Source: Pseudoalteromonas sp. MSK9-3 (GTDB lineage Bacteria > Pseudomonadota > Gammaproteobacteria > Enterobacterales > Alteromonadaceae). From it: a stretch of DNA of 64,000 nucleotides. The notes under the pieces are model-generated. The model had not been told where the DNA came from, ran no database searches, and was given only the letters and a program-made list of their open reading frames with translations. Location: positions 62,001 to 126,000 of the forward strand of contig NZ_MIET01000011.1 in assembly GCF_003590335.1 (NCBI RefSeq), given 5' to 3'. Both the position numbers and the translations under genes were made by a program. This document shows, piece by piece, positions 46,501-55,634 of the stretch (positions are counted from its first letter, which is position 1; every line of letters starts with the position of its first letter).

Positions 46501-49500
46501 TATCACCTGTTAATGTACCTGTGTAAGCACTTGAGCCTATATCAAAAGTAACAACATCAGTTGAGGAACTTGCACTGACATTCGTCGACCCATTACTGAC
46601 AGTCACAGTTCGCGTATTAGTACTGTCATCCCCAATGGTATAAGACTCTACGGAAGAGAATGTAGTTAAATTACCATCCCCACTGATAACAATTGTCTCA
46701 GAGCCAGCCGCAGTCACTGTTCCACCAAACGCGTTGTGCTGACTGGCAGTCATAGTCACTGAGGCGCCCGACGCTAAAGTGAGATTATTCACATTAGAAA
46801 TAGACCCTGCTGATATATTCGCACCACTGCTTAGGCTGAGCGTATCTGCAACGGTATTATCACCCGTAATGGTGCCGGTAAACGCGAGCGTTCCTAAATC
46901 AAACGTGATTGCGTCGCTCGTCGATGTTGCAGTAACAGAGTGACCTACACTGGTAACAGTCACCGACCGAGCATTCGTACTGTCATCATTTAAGGTATAA
47001 TTCTCAATGGCTGATACCGTACTCACATTGCCATCACCAGAAACAGATACTGTTTCTGTCCCGCTGCCAGATACCGTTCCAGTAAAACTAGACAGTTGGG
47101 CTGCATTAATTGTTACAGTACCACCAGCTGCAACCGATAAATTCTCAAAGCCACTGACTGTCGCTCCCGATATATTTCCGCCGTTGGTAACAACCAATGT
47201 GTCTGTGCCACTTCCGCCCGCTAAAGTCCCCGTCGCACTCAGTGCATTCACATTAACCGTATCATCATTACCACTACCTGTTAGGTTTTGTGACGCGCTG
47301 CCTAACGTAAATGTATTCGCTGCACTCAACACATACGTTTCAACCGCACTATTACCTGTTAAGCCATCGGTCGCTGAGCTTATGGTAATTGAATCAGTAC
47401 CGCTTGCGGTTACCGTTGAAAAGCTATCGTGTTGCGCTTCCGTCATTGTGACCGATGCGCCACCGCTCAATGTTAAAGACTCGAATGCGCTGACGGTTGC
47501 ATTGCTGATATTAGCCCCTGTGCTCATTTGCAGCACATCGGTATCACCGCCACCAGCAAGCGTACCCGTAACACTTAACCCAGCAATATTCACGGTATCT
47601 GCACTACTACTACCGGTAATATTTTGCGCTGCACCTGATAGGGTAATATTAAAAGCCGCATTTAAAACATACGTTTCTATGTCTGCATCCGCAGTCACCG
47701 TACTATCGTCATCGGCACTTGCCAAGGTGAACGTATTTGTTCCGGTACCATTTATGGTCGTAAACGTATCGTGTTGCGACTCGCTCAGCGTTAATGAGCC
47801 ATTATTATAAGTCGAGAGGGTTTCAAAGGTGGTCAAACTGGCAAATTGCGTCAGGTCACTGCCATCTATTACAACAATTTCATCTGTACCGCCCCCACCT
47901 TGCGCGGTTGACCCAACAATATGACTGGCTGAAGATATGGTTAAAGTCTCATTGTCACTGCTGAAACTAATAGCAGGGCTTAAGTTAGTGCCCGATGTGG
48001 TATTAAATGATGCTGCAGAACTACTTGCCGCGGTTACATTAGCCACACTGATTACGGCAGTGCGTGTCTCGCTATTGACTGTGCCATCATTAACGACAAC
48101 GGTGACAGTTCGCGATGTGGTATTCGGCGTGTTGCTCGAGTTATTATAAGTTATTGCTTGTAAGAATGTTGCCACTTCAGCGGTTGTTGCTGTTGCATTC
48201 TCCACTTTTATTTCAATTGCATTTGAAATATCCGACTTGCCTGATACGCCAGCTAAAGCATTTTGCGCACTCGCCGACACATTTATCCCTTCATCTGCAT
48301 CACCTTGACCATTCGTGAGCTTAACTGTAATTGTTGTTATCGTGTCGGTATCTGTAACCGTTGGACTGGTCATGAAACTAACGGCACCTGACCCTTCAGA
48401 AAATGAGGCTGTTGTGTCATTACCTGATGTACCGCTATTTAAATCAAGCGCAGGCGCTTCGTTTACCGTAGTGAAATTAAAGGTCGTATCATCACTAATA
48501 CCTGCAAAACTATTGCCAGCTGAGTCATCTACTGCGGTTGAATCTACGCGCAATGCATATTGATTGCTACCAGTTAAGCTATTCGTCGGATTTATATATA
48601 CCTTATCGTTTACAATACCAATGCGGCCCGCACTTGGGCTGGTAGTTGCGCCATCACTTTCAGTCGCAACGTTAAACACCTCAAAATCACTTGACCCTGT
48701 GACATCTCGAACCGTTATATTACCCGTGCTTAATGCCACATTCTCACTAAAATCAATGACGATATTATCAGACATCGATACATTGGTAGCATTATCAGTT
48801 GGCGTAGAGTTTGCGCTGTCAAATGTGGGGGCGGTCCCATCTGTACCAGTCCCACTTAAAGAAACGTTATAGGTGGCCTCATCAGAATCATCACTCGTTA
48901 TTCGCAGGTTGCCTGAAAGCGCACCCTCAGTTGTGGTTTGCATGGTTACAAAAATAGTGCAATCGTCACTAGCTGCTATAGTTTGCCCACCAACAATACA
49001 TGTGCCACCCGTGATCGAAAAGTCGCTTCCGCCATTAGTTATAGATATTCCAGTTGTTGTTAAATTCCCTGAACCTTCATTTTGTAACGTGAACGTTTTT
49101 AGTGAAGGTGCAATGCCATTAGCTTCAATACTGCCAAAGTTTTCGCTTGTGGTCGTCGCGCCGTCTTCCTCCACATCTATCTCAGGTGAAGCGCTGCAAG
49201 AACCAACAATTGTACCCAAAAAAAGCGCAGTGCAACTAATAGCAGATATATCCGCTCGACAAGTTCCACTCGGTAACAAACAAGAAACATTCGCAGCAAA
49301 TACCTTTTGTATCAATAAATCACTATCAACCTGTGTACTCTCGCCTGATACAATCGTTACTTGTTGAGTACTCGGTTTAAGTAACCCTTGCGCGTTCAAA
49401 AAGCTTAATGTACTGCGTACGTCTGAACCTGAATTATTCTTTCGTTCACTTTTCACTCTGCCGAAGGGATTAAATGGGTTACTATTCGCGGTATCAACTA

Positions 49501-49645
49501 TCTCAGTTACGGCCTCCATGTGCTCTGTGCCATACGATTGCTGACTCTTTGAAGGGTCGTTTACTGTATCAGCATACGCACCACTGGCAATCAAAGAGGG
49601 TACAGCGAGTGCCAAAATGCTTTTGTTAAGACTTGTACGTTCCAT
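37586..49645 (-). CDS. Giant multi-domain surface protein with internal GlyGly-CTERM signal fused to an outer-membrane beta-barrel
   Basis: 4019 residues from the ATG at 49645, which has CAGGAG upstream and a signal peptide ([15 protein letters not shown]). In order: choice-of-anchor-D-like domain (about 155-270), an SbsA-type Ig domain, a long region of degenerate repeats with one RTX-like patch ([22 protein letters not shown], near 1200), three near-identical Bap-type Ig repeats (1770-2065), many cadherin/He_PIG/tandem-95 domains with NDAPV motifs, a Calx-beta domain (about 3200-3300), a DxDxDG calcium segment (about 3410-3440), a choice-of-anchor-U domain (about 3495-3610), and two more Ig repeats. 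Residues about 3800-3820 ([20 protein letters not shown]) look like a complete GlyGly-CTERM signal. A second signal-like segment (ending VSVPAAA) and a 177-residue OmpA-like barrel ending in F follow. It starts 5 bases after the TIGR03032-type gene. Confidence 0.93.
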   Translation of the reverse strand: MERTSLNKSILALAVPSLIASGAYADTVNDPSKSQQSYGTEHMEAVTEIVDTANSNPFNPFGRVKSERKNNSGSDVRSTLSFLNAQGLLKPSTQQVTIVSGESTQVDSDLLIQKVFAANVSCLLPSGTCRADISAISCTALFLGTIVGSCSASPEIDVEEDGATTTSENFGSIEANGIAPSLKTFTLQNEGSGNLTTTGISITNGGSDFSITGGTCIVGGQTIAASDDCTIFVTMQTTTEGALSGNLRITSDDSDEATYNVSLSGTGTDGTAPTFDSANSTPTDNATNVSMSDNIVIDFSENVALSTGNITVRDVTGSSDFEVFNVATESDGATTSPSAGRIGIVNDKVYINPTNSLTGSNQYALRVDSTAVDDSAGNSFAGISDDTTFNFTTVNEAPALDLNSGTSGNDTTASFSEGSGAVSFMTSPTVTDTDTITTITVKLTNGQGDADEGINVSASAQNALAGVSGKSDISNAIEIKVENATATTAEVATFLQAITYNNSSNTPNTTSRTVTVVVNDGTVNSETRTAVISVANVTAASSSAASFNTTSGTNLSPAISFSSDNETLTISSASHIVGSTAQGGGGTDEIVVIDGSDLTQFASLTTFETLSTYNNGSLTLSESQHDTFTTINGTGTNTFTLASADDDSTVTADADIETYVLNAAFNITLSGAAQNITGSSSADTVNIAGLSVTGTLAGGGDTDVLQMSTGANISNATVSAFESLTLSGGASVTMTEAQHDSFSTVTASGTDSITISSATDGLTGNSAVETYVLSAANTFTLGSASQNLTGSGNDDTVNVNALSATGTLAGGSGTDTLVVTNGGNISGATVSGFENLSVAAGGTVTINAAQLSSFTGTVSGSGTETVSVSGDGNVSTVSAIENYTLNDDSTNARSVTVTSVGHSVTATSTSDAITFDLGTLAFTGTITGDNTVADTLSLSSGANISAGSISNVNNLTLASGASVTMTASQHNAFGGTVTAAGSETIVISGDGNLTTFSSVESYTIGDDSTNTRTVTVSNGSTNVSASSSTDVVTFDIGSSAYTGTLTGDSSQVDIVSATNGADVSGGSYFNIGTLSLSSGATVAIDAANIGNFSTSITGGAGSETLKVMDGGTFDFSGTSVSSVEGIALGTNSNFTLTLTDNFASDGGTVDITNSSGSAITAAITLNASAFNGDVLTISATDLNGADTYTGGSGADTIRPGGGTDSMTGNGGNDNFIGSTSDLSGDTITDLAIGDMITLTGVTGLSTNNVRFNGSSTLQVDTDATDFNISELSLALSNAPASSLSFTVADSGANTLITFIASNDVPVFSSLNGGATYTENGSAVTIDSDVTVADTELDALNGNTGDYNNASLTIARNGGANSADVFANTGLLGTLTQGNSFTHNSVSVGTVTTNSAGTIKLTFNTNATSALVDSIIASITYANTSEDPSSSVTLDYTFNDGTSDSSGTNQAVVTITAVDDAPTDIALTSSSMAQSNTSVGADVGTLSTTDVDDNSHTYTLVDAGTSTSGTCTANSGNSSFQINGSLLETQAAMSAGSYIVCVQSHDGTSSFQESFTITVSDDVAPNAPSSLDLNAASDSGSSNTDNYTNDTTLTLTGTAEAGATVKLYSSVSGGTVIGTGTATGGTWEITTGSLTSDTTHTITATATDASNNTSSASTGLNVTLDTTNPSVSSTPDLNSASDTGSSNTDNITSDTTPTIDGTATAGDTITFTSDKDGVLGSIVVPAGGSWSFTPTSAMSANTHSITVVATDQAGNNSSASSALAITIDTSASTPSITTPIEGDGIVNAAEDNDVLVQGSGAESGATVTVNIDGVSKSTTADSSGNWTLLGNELDISALNNGSLTVSATQTDTAGNTSSAASTSITLDNQAPSTVTITTPIEGDGIVNASEDNDVLVQGSGAESGASVSINIGGVSKTTTADSSGNWTLSGNELDISALNNGSLTVSATQADAAGNTSTATTTAITLDNAAPGALTITTPIEGDGVVNASEDNDVLVQGSGAESGATVTVDIGGVSQNTTADSSGNWTLSGSELDISSLNNGSLTVTATQADSAGNTSSSATQTINLDNVAPTGHTAAIDQSLINASNEAALSFTLTGLESSGSFVYQISDGASTVSSSSATTITGTTAQISNVNVANLNEGTLTLSATISDTAGNAATAVTATTTKRYNAKPVLSGTLITSINEDAAYSFTPTLTDTDSGDSHTYSIENTPSWAAFSTATGALTGTPTDEHVGTTTGVSIKVNDGTEDSDALTFNIEVVNTNDAPVGNDFAFSLNEGELLSQTAANGLLSNATDDDTDSGDTLSAVKVTDPQYGTLTFNSDGSFSYQHGGSENHSDSFTYKVQDTSGAQSDTKTVTMTINAVEDAPLAVADSASTDEDTPITFSVVANDTDAENNMVVASAAIVDSPSKGSVTIANGIVTYTPTANENGADTFTYTVKDSTGLTSSKATVTMTLNAVNDTPIAANFTETVNEDTPTNALTVRANATDVEDTNPSGAITLVTQPTKGAVALNQTNGTMVYTPNANENGTDTYTYTIADSNGLVSNTATVTVNIGAINDRPTAGDDTVTTNEDTATTLAILSNDSDIEDSSFDGTDITLENKGQGVGEYTEATVTVNTDGSLNITPKENQNGQLTFTYTLTDSDNLASSAATVTVNITAVNDAPVAVDNTAQLQEDGQFEVNVLGNDTDVDSTLDASSVKVVAQPSNGQVAINAAGAITYTAVANYFGTDSFTYTVDDQQGLTSNAATVTMTIASVNDAPVISGTPSTQLDEDVLFSFTPTASDADQDNLSFSIIGQPAWATFDATNGTLSGTPGNDDVGNYANIIISVTDGQQTATLPSFALTVSNVNDAPIISGTPSLTVLQDETYSFTPQASDEDSTELTFSISGQPQWASFDSASGSLSGTPSREDIGVYSSVTLSVSDGTLSSSLESFDITVEAVNAAPITSDMQITLNEDASSTVSASVEDSDNDVVTIAVVTQPQNGSLTVQSGLFTYQPTPNFFGTDSFTYSANDGELTSNTSTVSINVTAVNDAPVAQDDVFNLTPTPNNVYLLDVLQNDSDIENQTLTIIGSSASIGQVNIVDNQIQYTSSDNTLGLVIVKYMIEDSQGARSAAAANITFSASNTVDVPSIVPPTDVVVDATGLYTKVALGTAVASDSNGNPLAVSFVGGQPVFAPGEHLAYWQTTDELGQQAVATQSVSVHPLISLQKDSLVAEEKTHTVDVYLNGPAVSYPVRIPYSVGGSADGNDHDLESGEFVIESGVQGQISFNVFGDNLSEGSETIIVSLDSGLNTGAKSTSTVTIIEENVAPSITTRVEQSGEKRLTLTSDQALVTVSADTFDANPADIVTLTWQADVALVNQSSQPSQFVFSPEGLASGIYKLTVSAADNASPSLSTQQDLYLEVIPELVVLGNNDTDGDLIPDEQEGYIDSDGDGIPDFQDAISDCNVMQEQASESQQFLVEGDPGVCLRKGATVSQNSTGGVQLLESELPEDEAAKNIGGLFDFIASGLPQSGDTYSLVIPQRSPVPANGVYRKLRDGQWVDFDTSGNNAILSAQGEPGFCPPPGSSIWQSGLTEGAWCVQLQIVDGGPNDDDGLANRTVIDPGGIAVPITDNARPEAVADEAEVSVGQEVIIDVLANDSDADSDVLSITGATVDFGVVNVIDNKLVYLPPANLIGVAVIQYSIKDGNGGTSNSTATVTLTSNSAPVATADSAQVMGDSSLIIDVLANDFDADGDVLSLVSAQAQTGTVKVNVDNTLTYTPQQGFEGQDTITYQLKDEKGAQSQGVVTIRVQALTAVTVENKSSGSMGGMLLLMISALVIRRRKLALPSFALISTTCLVSVPAAANSWSIQGMVGQSSADHSQPNTTLNVSNVDDSSDSWSAGLYHELLPQFTIGVRYIDLGQGRVTFSGNVASPDTAQADVSRVAPILPEGFALQVGYDAFKYNTFEGKVFLGAFDWKYHVDSTRDGRFHTRYEDQQTDLYYGLGLTYNLSDSVGVDLQYSRYPLSENDIDEVSLGLSYQF
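43450..44335 (-). repeat. Three tandem repeats of about 295 bases inside the giant gene
   Basis: Each unit encodes about 98 residues running from [12 protein letters not shown] through [12 protein letters not shown] and ADSSGNWTL to DTAGNTSS and a SITLDN end. The units differ at few residues, so the copies are recent or kept alike by recombination. They are Bap-type Ig-like domains common in large adhesins. Confidence 0.85.
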
Positions 49646-49650
49646 GATAA

Positions 49651-50823
49651 TTACTCCTGACAAATTTCAAAAATGAAACTAGATAGTGCGTCTGAGCTTT
49701 GTAGCACCTCGGGTGCAGTGCTATTGGTTACAATTGCAATATCGTAAATTTGTTTTACATCTCCTGAAAAAATTAAACGGCTAATTACTTTCCCAGTATT
49801 AATATCTAACAGCCAAATGCCACACTGGTTTTCCTCTAACAGCCTTTCATTTGCTGTAAAGTTCATTTTTCCGTCGGATGTACGCAGTGTGCTTGTACCC
49901 ACAACCATTAAATCACCAAAGAATGTCATCCCTCTCGTGAAGCCCGGGAGCTCAGCCAAAACACGTGTAGTGCCTGTTTTTGGGTCATACACATGAATAG
50001 CCCCATCGCCAGATGCACAGTAATAGACTTTCCCCAAATGACACCTCGGTGAATGCGGCATTGAGATCTGCGATTTAATAACTTTATTTTCGAGCACATC
50101 AATAAGTACCCCATTACAGCCTAACTCGTCTCTCCACCCTTCTGCTGTATTCGATTGGCTAAAGGCAGTCGCATAACGAGGAGCACCATCAAGCATGGCC
50201 ATGCCATTTAAATGGCATCGGTTGTCAGGCTTTAATTCAGAAATAAATGAAGGCTTCCAAGCTGAAATAAAACTATAGTCAGGGCTGAGTTTGCACAAAC
50301 ATGAAAACACTGAATTAACCACCCATAATCCTTCGGTACCCCACGCTATATCATGGGCATTAATTAAACCAGTCGATAAGCTGGCCCTTTCAACGAACAA
50401 ACTATCCGCTGATTTAACACTTTGAACTTGTTCACCTAGTTCGTACCTAAACTGCGTAAGCTCTTTAAGTTCACTGTCTTGTAACTTGCTTGGCAGCGCT
50501 TCATAATTATCAAACTCACCGTTAATAATAGCCCTATGCCCACTTTTAGTTTTCTTAAAATCAATCACTTGGTTCAATGTGCCCAGAGTGATCCTATTAT
50601 CATCGGCATAAAGCCCCATGGGTCTTGGAAACGCTTTTAGTTTTGTTTCTAGCTTGCCACTTTTTGGGCGCACTACGATAAGTCTTTGCGAGTGATAACT
50701 AGTCGCCAGCAAAGAAATACCGAGCTGAGACAATATTTCTGGTAAGTTATCACTGTAGGTGCTACTAAAATCTAAACTTTCAGTTTTACAATTCCCACTC
50801 GGATTTGAGGTACTCAAAATCAT
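49651..50823 (-). CDS. TIGR03032/DUF4915 family protein, propeller-like
   Basis: 390 residues with strong TIGR03032 family marks: [80 protein letters not shown] and [20 protein letters not shown]. The family is of unknown function and probably a beta-propeller. No signal peptide is seen. It lies between the S8 protease gene (29 bases upstream) and the giant gene (5 bases downstream), so a role in making or modifying the giant protein is a fair inference. Confidence 0.88.
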   Translation of the reverse strand: MILSTSNPSGNCKTESLDFSSTYSDNLPEILSQLGISLLATSYHSQRLIVVRPKSGKLETKLKAFPRPMGLYADDNRITLGTLNQVIDFKKTKSGHRAIINGEFDNYEALPSKLQDSELKELTQFRYELGEQVQSVKSADSLFVERASLSTGLINAHDIAWGTEGLWVVNSVFSCLCKLSPDYSFISAWKPSFISELKPDNRCHLNGMAMLDGAPRYATAFSQSNTAEGWRDELGCNGVLIDVLENKVIKSQISMPHSPRCHLGKVYYCASGDGAIHVYDPKTGTTRVLAELPGFTRGMTFFGDLMVVGTSTLRTSDGKMNFTANERLLEENQCGIWLLDINTGKVISRLIFSGDVKQIYDIAIVTNSTAPEVLQSSDALSSFIFEICQE

Positions 50824-50852
50824 ATTCTCCGTTATTCTTTTAGTACTACTTT

Positions 50853-52136
50853 TTAGTTATGGCTTATCGTGCTTTCTTTAGCTCTGAAATTTAATACGCT
50901 ATGTGCTGACTTTATGTTTTCAAATAAATGTAATTGGCTTAATGGCTGCGTGACACCACATACTTTCAACTGCGCAATAATGCCAGAGACAATAGCAGCA
51001 GATGAGGAAGTGCCTCCAAAATCGGTATATCCACCCAGCGACGTCGACTTTACTAACGTAGGCGCATAATAATCAACGCATTGACCGTAGTTGGAAAACT
51101 CGGCTAGATTTCCACCTTTATTGATTGAACCAACCACAACAACCGAATCTAACTCAGATAATTTATTCATTTCACATGCCTTTTGTCTGTTGTTACCAGC
51201 TGATGCGACAATGATGGGATCATGTGGAGCCAATGCTAAATCTTTAATAACGGCGGCAGTAATATCAGACAAAAATGGCAGAACCCAACTGCAGTTAACT
51301 ACATCGGCTTTCATTAACTTAGCCACGTGAAATGCCAATATTAACGAAGAAGTCCATGTTGATACCTGCCGAATAGCAATGAGCTCGCTCGTAGGTGCAA
51401 AACCTTCCACTCCAATACCATCTTGCTTCGCTACTATAACCCCAGCGACTTGGGTGCCATGATAATCGACTATTCCTGTCGTACTGGCATCCAGCACATG
51501 CTCATCAGCGTCATACTCTAATAATACGGCTAACTCATTAAATTCTGCATGGCTAAAATCAAACCCATCATCAATAATCGCCACTCGAACCCTATTTACT
51601 GGTGAATCGCAAAAAGGGGGCTTAAGTGACGATAGTAAGCTATTTTTTGAGTAGACTTCTTTTAAATGAACTTCGTGATTGGCTCTTGGTAACTTTCTAA
51701 CAGGGGCTATATCTGGCTCCACCGCGACAACATCTTGATGGGCTTTTAATACAGAAAACACATCAAAAAAATGTTCTGTTTCTGGTGTGATCCAATAGAC
51801 GGTCCCGCCTTGTATCTTGGCAAGAACTTGCACCTGGGTAATTTGACTATGTAATTCTGGGATCTCTTGTTCAGATAGCAAAGATTTGATTATTATTTTT
51901 TTATTAAACGCGTACTTTTGACCTTTTTCATCGATTAAAAAGTCATTGCTGTATTGACTCAAAGCAACCGTTTTTTTGTTACTCTGAAAGCGCACTGAAT
52001 TTACAATAGGCTGAGCAGGTAACCCCGCGACGAATAAGCAAGCAGCTAAAGTGAAGTACACGTTAATTACATTCCAATTAATGTATTTAAATAGTAACAA
52101 ACGAGTACGTTTCTGACTCTTTAAAATGAAATACAT
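50853..52136 (-). CDS. Secreted subtilisin-like (S8) serine protease
   Basis: 427 residues. An N-terminal hydrophobic segment (VYFTLAACLFVAGLPAQP) serves as signal peptide or anchor, then a propeptide-like region. The triad is complete: Asp in VRVAIIDDGFDFSHAEF, His in DYHGTQVAGVI and Ser in GTSSSAAIVSGII; oxyanion Asn in VASAGNN. AAGGGAG lies before the ATG. It is in the operon with the giant protein, three tail-collar proteins and a hydroxylase. It may mature or release one of them; substrate inferred only. Confidence 0.92.
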   Translation of the reverse strand: MYFILKSQKRTRLLLFKYINWNVINVYFTLAACLFVAGLPAQPIVNSVRFQSNKKTVALSQYSNDFLIDEKGQKYAFNKKIIIKSLLSEQEIPELHSQITQVQVLAKIQGGTVYWITPETEHFFDVFSVLKAHQDVVAVEPDIAPVRKLPRANHEVHLKEVYSKNSLLSSLKPPFCDSPVNRVRVAIIDDGFDFSHAEFNELAVLLEYDADEHVLDASTTGIVDYHGTQVAGVIVAKQDGIGVEGFAPTSELIAIRQVSTWTSSLILAFHVAKLMKADVVNCSWVLPFLSDITAAVIKDLALAPHDPIIVASAGNNRQKACEMNKLSELDSVVVVGSINKGGNLAEFSNYGQCVDYYAPTLVKSTSLGGYTDFGGTSSSAAIVSGIIAQLKVCGVTQPLSQLHLFENIKSAHSVLNFRAKESTISHN

Positions 52137-52187
52137 GACACTCCCTTTACTACTACCTAGCTAATCTCGAAACTTTACACACAATAT

Positions 52188-52227
52188 GTAGATACACAGG
52201 TTTCTTAACCAAAACCTGCGTATCTAC
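52188..52227. terminator. 16-bp hairpin between the third tail-collar gene and the S8 protease gene
   Basis: GTAGATACACAGGTTT (52188-52203) pairs with 52212-52227 with a single mismatch around an 8-base loop. It begins 4 bases past the tail-collar stop. No T-run follows on the minus strand, so it may be an mRNA processing or stabilising hairpin, or a leaky terminator that sets lower expression of the downstream genes. Confidence 0.55.
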
Positions 52228-52230
52228 GCG

Positions 52231-52767
52231 TTAATTTCGTGGCGGATAAATTCCATCTAGTGCAATACAGAAATTGAGTGCCAATGCGGGTTGCATATTC
52301 TCATGAGGTTGACCAGCACCCGCCACAGAAAAGCTAGCGCTATTCATTAAATCAACATCATTGTCAAGTGGTGCGGTATACCGTAACACGCCACCACTTA
52401 TGGCATTATCGAGTGCCAACTTATTATTACTTGGTTCCCCAGTGTCACCTGATTGCAGCACACCCGAAATACTGTGAGTATGCTCAGGTAACTGAGATTC
52501 GACCAATGCCACTTGAGTAGAGCCGCCAAAATAAGAGAATGGCCGCAAGGATAAACCTGGGGCTTGCCCTGCATGCATAGGCGCTCGCCCTGCTAAATCA
52601 GGCAGGCCAAATGTTGTTCTACCATTTCCTCCAAAACTGGTTCCCAATAAGCTAAAGACTGCTGTCATCTGTCCAATGCTTACAATTTGGCCACTACAAA
52701 TTGACCAATCTCGAGGACTAAATGTTGCGCCAATAATACGAATTTCTCCAATAAATGGATCTGCCAT
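52231..52767 (-). CDS. Phage tail-collar domain protein (microcystin-dependent-protein family), paralogue 3
   Basis: 178 residues. The N-terminal half is the Phage Tail Collar domain of COG4675/MdpB: ADPFIGEIRIIGATFSPRDWSICSGQIVSIGQ, SLLGTSFGGNGRTTFGLPDLAGRAPMHAGQAPGL. The rest ends with NMQPALALNFCIALDGIYPPRN, common to all three copies. No signal peptide is present. It is the last of three adjacent paralogues, 13 bases after the second. Members are small, acidic, and often in multi-copy sets outside phages; their function is not known. Confidence 0.9.
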   Translation of the reverse strand: MADPFIGEIRIIGATFSPRDWSICSGQIVSIGQMTAVFSLLGTSFGGNGRTTFGLPDLAGRAPMHAGQAPGLSLRPFSYFGGSTQVALVESQLPEHTHSISGVLQSGDTGEPSNNKLALDNAISGGVLRYTAPLDNDVDLMNSASFSVAGAGQPHENMQPALALNFCIALDGIYPPRN

Positions 52768-52780
52768 CTTTTATTCTCCC

Positions 52781-53311
52781 CTAGTTTCTTGATGGAAAAA
52801 TGCCTTGCAGGCAAATAACAAAGTGGATCGCCAAGTAAGGCATCATATTATTATGAGGCTCATTACCTCCCGCGGACTCGACAGCTGACTCGCTAAATTC
52901 TTGAACTGCACCTGTTACTGTACCGTTTAGATATGCTGTTTCATTTTGTGGACTTTTTGCAAGCACATTACCGATTGCTGTAGATGTGTTTGCACTGTTA
53001 TTACTTGCCTGTAAGCTATGAGTATGCGTAGGGATTTGACTCGTTTGTAAGGTAACCTCCTCTACACCTGTTTTAGCTGCGAGTGGATAGTTTTGTAAGC
53101 CTGGCCCTTGACCAAAATGAACGGGTATACGCCCTCTCATATCAGGTAGCGCAAACGATGAACGTCCATCTCCCCCGTATTGTGCCCCTATAAGCGCAAA
53201 CAAAGGCTGGTTTTGATTTACTGCCATGATGGTGCCATTACACATTGCCCACTGCCGTGGTGCAAAGGTCGTAGCCATCATCTTTATTTCTCCAATAAAT
53301 GAATCGGACAT
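52781..53311 (-). CDS. Phage tail-collar domain protein, paralogue 2
   Basis: 176 residues with the same layout as its neighbours: SDSFIGEIKMMATTFAPRQWAMCNGTIMAVNQNQPLFALIGAQYGGDGRSSFALPDMRGRIPVHFGQGPGL, THTHSLQ, then NNMMPYLAIHFVICLQGIFPSRN at the end. AAGGAG lies before the ATG. The central segments (His-containing THTHSL and the following loop) are less alike between paralogues, which may mark the variable, ligand-facing part. Confidence 0.9.
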   Translation of the reverse strand: MSDSFIGEIKMMATTFAPRQWAMCNGTIMAVNQNQPLFALIGAQYGGDGRSSFALPDMRGRIPVHFGQGPGLQNYPLAAKTGVEEVTLQTSQIPTHTHSLQASNNSANTSTAIGNVLAKSPQNETAYLNGTVTGAVQEFSESAVESAGGNEPHNNMMPYLAIHFVICLQGIFPSRN

Positions 53312-53323
53312 GCTTTCTCCTTA

Positions 53324-53869
53324 TTAATTTCTTGGTGGGAAAATACCGTCAAGCGCCATGCAAAAATTCAGTGCTAATAAAGGCTGAATATTCGTATGAG
53401 ACTGACCTCCCCCCGCGCTAGAAACAACGTCTTGCGCCAGTCCGGTTAGATTTGCAGAACTGCTGTACATAAAAGGCTCTGGTCCACTAAAAGCATCCTT
53501 TGAATTAGAAAATACTCTATCGGTAAAAGTTGGGTTATTTATTGCCTCGCTACTGGTCGCTTGTACACCATGAGAATGAGCAGCCATTTCAGCAATACTG
53601 AGTGTGACAGTTTCCACGCCATACTGACTACCAGCCGTAAATAGCCTGCTAGGCTCACTTCTCAAAGCTCCTTGCCCGATTGGTGTTCGCCCTCGAAGGT
53701 CAGGGAATTTAAAATTACTCCTCCCATCGCCTCCAAATTGCGTTCCAATTAACGCATACAAAGCCCCATTTTGAGAAATTGAAATCACCTGACCATTACA
53801 AAGTGCCCAATCTTTTGGGGCAAAATTGAACGCAAATGGCCGTATTTCAGACGTAAACGGTTCAGCCAT
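53324..53869 (-). CDS. Phage tail-collar domain protein, paralogue 1
   Basis: 181 residues from the ATG at 53869, with AAGGAG upstream; a longer frame to 53887 is less likely. Motifs: AEPFTSEIRPFAFNFAPKDWALCNGQVISISQNGALYALIGTQFGGDGRSNFKFPDLRGRTPIGQG, AAHSHGVQ and NIQPLLALNFCMALDGIFPPRN. It is the first of the trio and follows the DUF6916-like gene by 65 bases. Confidence 0.9.
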   Translation of the reverse strand: MAEPFTSEIRPFAFNFAPKDWALCNGQVISISQNGALYALIGTQFGGDGRSNFKFPDLRGRTPIGQGALRSEPSRLFTAGSQYGVETVTLSIAEMAAHSHGVQATSSEAINNPTFTDRVFSNSKDAFSGPEPFMYSSSANLTGLAQDVVSSAGGGQSHTNIQPLLALNFCMALDGIFPPRN

Positions 53870-53934
53870 AAAAATCTCCTTACTCACTTTTGTTAAACGG
53901 ATAATTTACTTAATTGATTGACTTAACACGCCAA

Positions 53935-54216
53935 CTATCTCTTTTGAGCAATGTGTATCTCATACTCAGTTTCACTATTTGGCGATAAAAACAACTCAGC
54001 TTCACCGAATGCCTCATGTACGAGCTTATAGGTACCTTGGCTTAGAGGCTCATTAGCTTTGCCGTTTAACAGCACACTAAACGCATTCCACTCGTCTCCA
54101 TTAAGCTTTGATTTTTGAACTGATGATATATCAAGCTCCACTTCACCATTTTGACCCACAACTTTTAAAGATGTACCTTGTGCACTTTCAACATTTTCAA
54201 ACGTAAACTTTTCCAT
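53935..54216 (-). CDS. DUF6916-like small protein
   Basis: 93 residues from the ATG at 54216, which has GAGGGGG upstream. The pattern FTFENVESAQGTSLKV, then FSVLLNGKANEPLSQGTYKLVHEAFGEAELFLSPNSETEYEIHIA resembles the DUF6916 family, whose genes often neighbour tail-collar genes. It is predicted to be all-beta and cytoplasmic by lack of a signal. Its conserved company suggests it is a partner or chaperone of the collar proteins. Confidence 0.72.
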   Translation of the reverse strand: MEKFTFENVESAQGTSLKVVGQNGEVELDISSVQKSKLNGDEWNAFSVLLNGKANEPLSQGTYKLVHEAFGEAELFLSPNSETEYEIHIAQKR

Positions 54217-54245
54217 ATTCGCCCCCTCTTTACAATTTAACTTAG

Positions 54246-54755
54246 TCACACACCACTCATTAACTTCACTGGATGCGGGTACCACGCCATAAATTCATAT
54301 GGCGGGCTTATTGATTCAACTTGAAACCCCAAACGCATATACAATTGCTTGGCTGCATAATTATGTTGTTCAACGGTAAGTGTTAAAGGCGCACCTGACT
54401 GCGACGCAGCACTTTGAAATGATTGAATTATTGCCGAGCCAAAGCCATGTCCTCTGGCACTTGGTAGAAAGCCAATGTCGATGATTCGAATTTCATTTGG
54501 CCCAAAATCAATGGTTGCTTTACCTATTGCTTCATGGTGTTTTTCAATGATGAAGTACATTGCATTGGGAAACTTGTCTCCATACCCTTGGGTTTGAGCC
54601 CGAAATTGCAATTCCACAATAGACTCTACGAAGTCTTTTTCGCCATCAATTAGCTGTAAATCTTGGCGTATCGAATGGTGCAGCCTTTCTAAAAAAGGTT
54701 TATCTGCTGTATTTGAGGGTCTTATATTTAGCCCATTTGGTATATTAAGCTTCAT
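54246..54755 (-). CDS. GNAT-family N-acetyltransferase
   Basis: 169 residues. The acetyl-CoA loop is GFLPSARGHGFGSAIIQSF (the R/Q-x-x-G-x-G/A pattern), with the C-terminal NYAAKQLYMRLGFQVES typical of GNAT. The target cannot be told. It lies between the hydroxylase gene (15 bases upstream) and the DUF6916-like gene (29 bases downstream) in the same operon, so protein modification of an operon partner is possible. Confidence 0.9.
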   Translation of the reverse strand: MKLNIPNGLNIRPSNTADKPFLERLHHSIRQDLQLIDGEKDFVESIVELQFRAQTQGYGDKFPNAMYFIIEKHHEAIGKATIDFGPNEIRIIDIGFLPSARGHGFGSAIIQSFQSAASQSGAPLTLTVEQHNYAAKQLYMRLGFQVESISPPYEFMAWYPHPVKLMSGV

Positions 54756-54770
54756 TACGTACTTGTCTCC

Positions 54771-55388
54771 TTAGCTTACTTTTCTACAGCAATATGTTTT
54801 TTCTTTTGATGCCATAATTAATTTAAATAGCCACTCATTAACATTACAATCTACAACAAGATTAACTCTTGGCGTATCGCCACTGTTTTTCACTGAATGC
54901 ACAGCATCAGCATTAATGTACCAAACACTGTTTGCTGCCATAGGAACAGACACACCGTCTACTTGAAATTGAACTTCAGGAGAGATTTCTAACGGGATAT
55001 GAATACGTGCTTGTGATGAGGCTTCAATACTAAGCCCTGCATCTCGATGGGGTTTAATAGATGAATTAGCATGTAATCGCATTAAACGCACAGACAAAAC
55101 GTCACATTCGAACCGAGCAATAAGCGCCCTAATTATTGGTAAACCATGTAAATAATGGCTTTCTACCCAGGGGCTTTCACAATTGTGTGAAAAGGATTGT
55201 AAAATGATATGGTTATTTAAGTGCTCTTGAGGAACCACTAAAGGCAATACATCCCAGCCACCTTGATAGCACTTTGTATTTACGTGACTTATCCATTCGT
55301 GAGACCTAGCCACTTCAAGGTCGTCAGAAAAATTCAACGCTTTAATCGACAAATCTAGTTTTGCAAATGCCAACACAGGTTCAGACAT
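54771..55388 (-). CDS. Aspartyl/asparaginyl beta-hydroxylase-like Fe(II)/2-oxoglutarate enzyme
   Basis: 205 residues. The family core is seen: SVRLMRLHANSSIKPHRDAGLSI with the HxD iron ligands, ARIHIPLEISPEVQFQVDG, then NADAVHSVKNSGDTPRVNLVVDC with the distal His and the Arg that binds 2-oxoglutarate. In the known family these enzymes hydroxylate Asp or Asn in proteins or peptides. No signal peptide, so it acts in the cytoplasm. It heads the operon that ends in the Asp/Asn-rich giant protein. Confidence 0.88.
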   Translation of the reverse strand: MSEPVLAFAKLDLSIKALNFSDDLEVARSHEWISHVNTKCYQGGWDVLPLVVPQEHLNNHIILQSFSHNCESPWVESHYLHGLPIIRALIARFECDVLSVRLMRLHANSSIKPHRDAGLSIEASSQARIHIPLEISPEVQFQVDGVSVPMAANSVWYINADAVHSVKNSGDTPRVNLVVDCNVNEWLFKLIMASKEKTYCCRKVS

Positions 55389-55634
55389 GTAACTTCCTTT
55401 TACTACACAATTAAAAAATGTAAAAACCTCTCCACAATTAGTCCATAGTTTTGCGTTACGGTTAATTGCTTTAAAATAAATAATTACATAAAAATCTCTA
55501 ATTCCAAATTACAGCACATTACACCTAGATTAATATTCGATATTCACACGCTTAGGTCGTACTTACTTTATATAAATCGTATAATTTTACAGCACAACCC
55601 TATACAACCATAGTGTACTTTTTATAACAATCCA

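Noticed and set aside
43989-47810. Several long open frames on the plus strand opposite the giant gene (43989-44396, 44412-44891, 45621-46445, 47007-47810)
   Set aside because: They are antisense to low-complexity Ser/Thr/Gly-rich repeats, have no recognisable family and no plausible ribosome sites as a set. The minus-strand frame is continuous for 12 kb.
52231-53869. Prophage or contractile injection system suggested by phage tail-collar domains
   Set aside because: There are no tube, sheath, baseplate, spike, ATPase, capsid, integrase or lysis genes nearby. The proteins belong to the stand-alone microcystin-dependent-protein group.
55440-55480. Possible second c-di-GMP riboswitch (minus-strand AACGCAAAAC) before the nine-gene operon
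   Set aside because: Only the short ACGCAAA word is present; the GGCAAAC, GNRA hairpin and GCGGGG parts of the aptamer are missing.
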